This document shows positions 61,459-64,000 of a DNA stretch of 64,000 nt, one piece after another. Below the pieces are notes generated by a model that worked only from the letters and a program-made list of their open reading frames with translations, made no database searches and had not been told where the DNA came from. How positions within the stretch are numbered: the first letter of the stretch is position 1; every line of letters begins with the position of its first letter. A program made the position numbers and the translations under genes. Origin of the DNA: Prevotella sp. ne3005 (GTDB lineage: Bacteria; Bacteroidota; Bacteroidia; Bacteroidales; Bacteroidaceae); contig NZ_FOCK01000003.1 of the NCBI RefSeq assembly GCF_900110085.1, positions 1 to 64,000 of the forward strand, read 5' to 3'.

Positions 61459-61521
61459 TATCTTTGCAGTCGAGAACTAACAAATTTTGCAGATATTTGT
61501 ATGTTTGCGAACATAAATATC
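61459..61521 (+). promoter_or_regulatory. AbiE promoter and putative autoregulatory hairpin
   Basis: The -7 box TATCTTTG is at 61459-61466. In the leader an inverted repeat GATATT..TATGTT / AACATA..AATATC (61492-61505 with 61510-61521, two-base bulge, loop TGCG) ends 9 nt before the AbiEi start. AbiEi antitoxins are known to repress their operon by binding inverted repeats, so this is the likely operator. Confidence 0.6.
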
Positions 61522-61530
61522 ATATCATAA

Positions 61531-62136
61531 ATGACAGTAAAAGAGCGCATTACGAATGTGATTAACAGAAGTCAGAATGGAAGTCTGTTTTTCAACAACA
61601 GTTTCCCAAATTATGATGATGTCTATGTAAGACAGATATTGTCTGAGTTATGTGGACAGGAATTGATTTCGCGAATCTCCTACGGAATCTATGTCAAGCC
61701 TATGCGGAGCAAGTTTGGCATTGTCTTTCCTCCTGTGGGCGACATCATAAAGGCTATCGCCAAACGCGACAAAGCCAAGATTCTGCCAACTGGCAATACT
61801 GCAATGAATCTTTTAGGACTGTCAACACAAGTGCCTATGAATTCGGAGTATATAACCAGCGGCTCTGCAAGGGAGATTAAATTAGGGAATCGTACTATCC
61901 GGCTCAGGCGTAGCGTCCCCAAGAACTTTGCCTATAAAGGTGAGCTGATGCCCGTTCTTGTACAGGCACTGAAGGCTATTGGCAAAGAAGATCTGACAGA
62001 CGAACATATCGGCATCATACGCAAATTGTTGACAGAGCACCCAGAAGAAAAGACGTGGCAGAAGGATTTGCAACTTGCACCTGCCTGGATTCGAAAGATA
62101 GTAACAACATTGAAAAAAGAGATTAACCATGAGTAG
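61531..62136 (+). CDS. AbiEi-type antitoxin (DUF6088 family)
   Basis: This 201-residue protein has an N-terminal winged helix (TVKERITNVINRSQNGSLFFNNSFPNYDDVYVRQILSELCGQELISRISYGIYVKP in outline, 1-57) and the AbiEi-like C-terminal region (NTAMNLLGLSTQVPMNSEYITSG). It should neutralise the AbiEii toxin and repress the operon. Its last 8 nt overlap the toxin gene. This pair forms a type IV toxin-antitoxin system that acts in abortive infection and element maintenance. Confidence 0.87.
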   Translation: MTVKERITNVINRSQNGSLFFNNSFPNYDDVYVRQILSELCGQELISRISYGIYVKPMRSKFGIVFPPVGDIIKAIAKRDKAKILPTGNTAMNLLGLSTQVPMNSEYITSGSAREIKLGNRTIRLRRSVPKNFAYKGELMPVLVQALKAIGKEDLTDEHIGIIRKLLTEHPEEKTWQKDLQLAPAWIRKIVTTLKKEINHE

Positions 62137-63163
62137 ATGGATAGATAATAACTTGGCAGACCGTCTTTATATGGTCAACCGTATATCGGACTTGAAGAAC
62201 ATCGACCAAGAATCAATAGAAAAAGACTGGTGGGTGACAACCGTATTAAAGGCATTGTTCGAACTGAGTACATCAAAGTACACTTATTTCAAGGGAGGTA
62301 CAAGTCTGAGCAAGGGCTGGAACATCATCAACCGATTTAGTGAAGACATTGACATTGCTCTATATCGTGACTTCTTCCTAATAGAAAAAGGTGTCGCGTG
62401 TGCCAGATGCGAGAACAACAACCAGATAAAGATGCTACGAAAGGCCTCTCGTGACTTCGTGCATGGTGAACTGAAAAGTGAGCTTGAAAAGAAACTGGAA
62501 AGTATAGGTCTTAGCGTGAAGGTGGAAGCTGTCACAACTCACATGACAGCAGAGGGTGAAAAGCCTATTGACCATGACGCAGACCCGACAGTGCTATTGG
62601 TACACTACCCCGGCATCTTCAATTCTGGTCATTCGTATGTTAAGCCCGTGGTGAAGATTGAGATCAGTTGTCTGTCAATGAAAGAACCATTTGAGGTGAA
62701 GCATATTTCTTCGTTGATTTCTGATGAGTTCAAGAATGATGACAGTGAAACAATGACCGATATTGCTACCATATCCCCATCGCGCACCTTTCTTGAGAAA
62801 GCCTTTCTCTTGAATGAAGAATACCAGCGCAGGAATCCCAGGACACTTCGCATGAGCCGACACCTCTACGACTTGGAGAAACTGATGGATACTGAATACG
62901 CGAGATCTGCATTGCAGGATGTGCCTCTATATACCGAGATTGTGGAGCATCGCAAAAAGTTCTATCACGTCGGTGGCGTTGACTATTCACTGGATATGCC
63001 AGACAAGATTTCTTTTTGTCCCGTTGGGGAGATACAAAACAGATTCCGTAGTGACTACGAGAACATGAAGTCGAGTTTTATCTATGGCAATCCTTTGGAC
63101 TTTGATGCACTGTTAAAGCGGCTTGAAGAGTTACAAAAACGATTCCGGCAAATGGTGTTATAA
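62129..63163 (+). CDS. AbiEii/AbiGii nucleotidyltransferase toxin
   Basis: This 344-residue protein has the DNA-polymerase-beta-type nucleotidyltransferase motif FKGGTSLSKGWNIINRFSEDIDIAL (about 51-75), with the GS-like GTS and the metal-binding DxD in EDIDI. A catalytic Lys/Asp region follows further on (VKIEISCLS, about 175). AbiEii toxins add nucleotides to target RNAs such as tRNA and stop translation. Length is at the upper end of the family. The primase gene begins 5 nt after its stop. Confidence 0.9.
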   Translation: MSRWIDNNLADRLYMVNRISDLKNIDQESIEKDWWVTTVLKALFELSTSKYTYFKGGTSLSKGWNIINRFSEDIDIALYRDFFLIEKGVACARCENNNQIKMLRKASRDFVHGELKSELEKKLESIGLSVKVEAVTTHMTAEGEKPIDHDADPTVLLVHYPGIFNSGHSYVKPVVKIEISCLSMKEPFEVKHISSLISDEFKNDDSETMTDIATISPSRTFLEKAFLLNEEYQRRNPRTLRMSRHLYDLEKLMDTEYARSALQDVPLYTEIVEHRKKFYHVGGVDYSLDMPDKISFCPVGEIQNRFRSDYENMKSSFIYGNPLDFDALLKRLEELQKRFRQMVL

Positions 63164-63168
63164 TATCT

Positions 63169-64000
63169 ATGCCATTAGAGAATTATCAGGAGTGGATGGC
63201 TGAACGGCAACAACTTCTTGAACGAATCAGGAAGCTGGAAGTCGAAAATACCGAGTTGAGGAAACGACTTGGTGAAGATTTTGTGCCTGCTGTTCAGGAG
63301 CCGACAGCCATGCGAAAATTGTCGCTACAGGAAAAGATTGAACTGTTTCGGAATCTGTTCAAAGGACGTGAGGATGTCTTCGCCAGACGCTGGTATAGCA
63401 AAGCAAGCGGTAAGTCTGGTTATCAGCCTGTTTGTCAGAATGAGTGGAACCGTCTGCTTTGCGACAAGAAAGCTCATAAATGTGCAGAATGCCCAAATCG
63501 TCAGTTCTTGCCATTGACATACGATGACTTTTACCATCATTTGGAAGGAAAAAATGTCAATGGTGAAGATGTTATTGGCCTATATGTCCTCAAGGAGGAT
63601 AATACATGCAACCTGTTATGCACCGACTTTGACGATAAGAACTGTGAACATGGCTATCAGGAAGACGTATTGGCATTTGTCAATGTATGTAAGAGTTGGG
63701 GCATTCCTTGTTCAGTCGAGCGTTCACGTTCTGGCAATGGTGCTCATGTGTGGATATTCTTTGGGACTCCTGTACTGGCGGTGAAAGCCAGAAGATTGGG
63801 CAATGCCATTCTTACAGAAGCAATGAATAGAAACGGGAAGATTGATTTCAAGTCATATGACAGATTCTTTCCTAATCAGGACACATTGCCAGATGGAGGT
63901 CTTGGTAATCTTGTAGCTCTTCCCTTACAAGGCAATGCTCGTAAAAATGGCAACAGTGTGTTCGTGAATGAGTATTTCGAGCCATACGATGATCAATGGG
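63169..64000 (+). CDS. TOTE conflict-system primase-helicase, 5' part (runs off the window)
   Basis: The frame opens with ATG 63169 (MPLENYQEWM) and is open to the last base, 277 codons. A coiled coil (8-35) and a Cys cluster (C89, C98, C105, C108, zinc-like) are followed by an archaeo-eukaryotic primase fold with the metal-binding TDFDD (D153, D155), SGNGAHVWIFF (H193) and GGLGNLVALPLQG (about 243-255). This set is typical of primases of TOTE conflict systems, which continue with a DEAD helicase and nuclease; that part lies outside. It lies 5 nt after the AbiEii toxin, probably co-transcribed. Confidence 0.85.
   Translation, partial: MPLENYQEWMAERQQLLERIRKLEVENTELRKRLGEDFVPAVQEPTAMRKLSLQEKIELFRNLFKGREDVFARRWYSKASGKSGYQPVCQNEWNRLLCDKKAHKCAECPNRQFLPLTYDDFYHHLEGKNVNGEDVIGLYVLKEDNTCNLLCTDFDDKNCEHGYQEDVLAFVNVCKSWGIPCSVERSRSGNGAHVWIFFGTPVLAVKARRLGNAILTEAMNRNGKIDFKSYDRFFPNQDTLPDGGLGNLVALPLQGNARKNGNSVFVNEYFEPYDDQW

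Overview
The window looks like a chromosomal segment from a Bacteroidota genome, most likely Prevotellaceae (Prevotella/Segatella/Xylanibacter type). The reasons are the TAnnTTTG -7 promoter boxes with almost no Shine-Dalgarno sequences, a SusC/SusD polysaccharide-utilisation locus, several Bacteroidota-only families (DUF4290, DUF4292, DUF5686, DUF3408) and a MurA of the Asp type. No species can be named from the sequence alone.

Layout. 1-100: promoter and leader of what appears to be an rRNA operon lying off the left edge (minus strand). 379-6126: housekeeping operon tsaB-DUF4290-murA-rimM-dxr-rseP (+), closed by a terminator. 6302-18688 (-): a PUL with susC, susD, a surface lipoprotein, a 1563-residue lyase-GH88-GH2-malectin fusion and a second GH2. 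It faces a membrane-spanning beta-propeller/LuxR regulator (18955-21678, +). 21715-32608: AEC transporter, short comEC, terC, an M20 deacylase, the dut-TPR-DUF4292-EnvC-like operon, dgt and a small lipoprotein.

32898-57468 is the most interesting part. It holds an envelope/lipid gene neighbourhood: winged-helix/phosphoesterase/outer-membrane genes, TolC+HlyD, DUF5686+LPS-kinase-like, and a ten-gene lipid cluster (GNAT, ketosynthase, ACP, dehydratase, CrtI-like oxidoreductase, FabG-like SDR, LolA-like, inositol-phosphate synthase, flippase-like, CDP-alcohol phosphatidyltransferase). It continues with an opposing nucleotidyltransferase/ATP-grasp/HAD operon, a patatin, an AraC regulator and two ABC-2 permeases without an ATPase. 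Seven transcription units here carry the same 25-bp element (GAARTC-N3-RACACC...) exactly 10 nt upstream of the -7 box. I did not find it at other promoters of the window, so these units look like one regulon, with the local AraC protein the obvious candidate regulator. An Abi_2 gene with a terminator-bearing leader RNA sits inside this region.

57483-64000 is a mobile element: relaxase, MobC-like protein and DUF3408 (-), a tandem octamer array, a structured non-coding stretch, two excisionase-like HTH proteins, an AbiE toxin-antitoxin pair and the start of a TOTE-type primase gene running off the right edge.

Other structures described below: two inverted copies of an 85-bp element bounded by near-perfect 19-bp palindromes (6.3 and 22.7 kb), heptanucleotide tandem repeats (one inside an ATP-grasp gene), a G-rich repeat in frame within a dehydratase gene, and many promoters so close to the start codon that the mRNAs should be leaderless or nearly so. 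Coordinates of starts were chosen from promoter position, signal peptides and family start sites.
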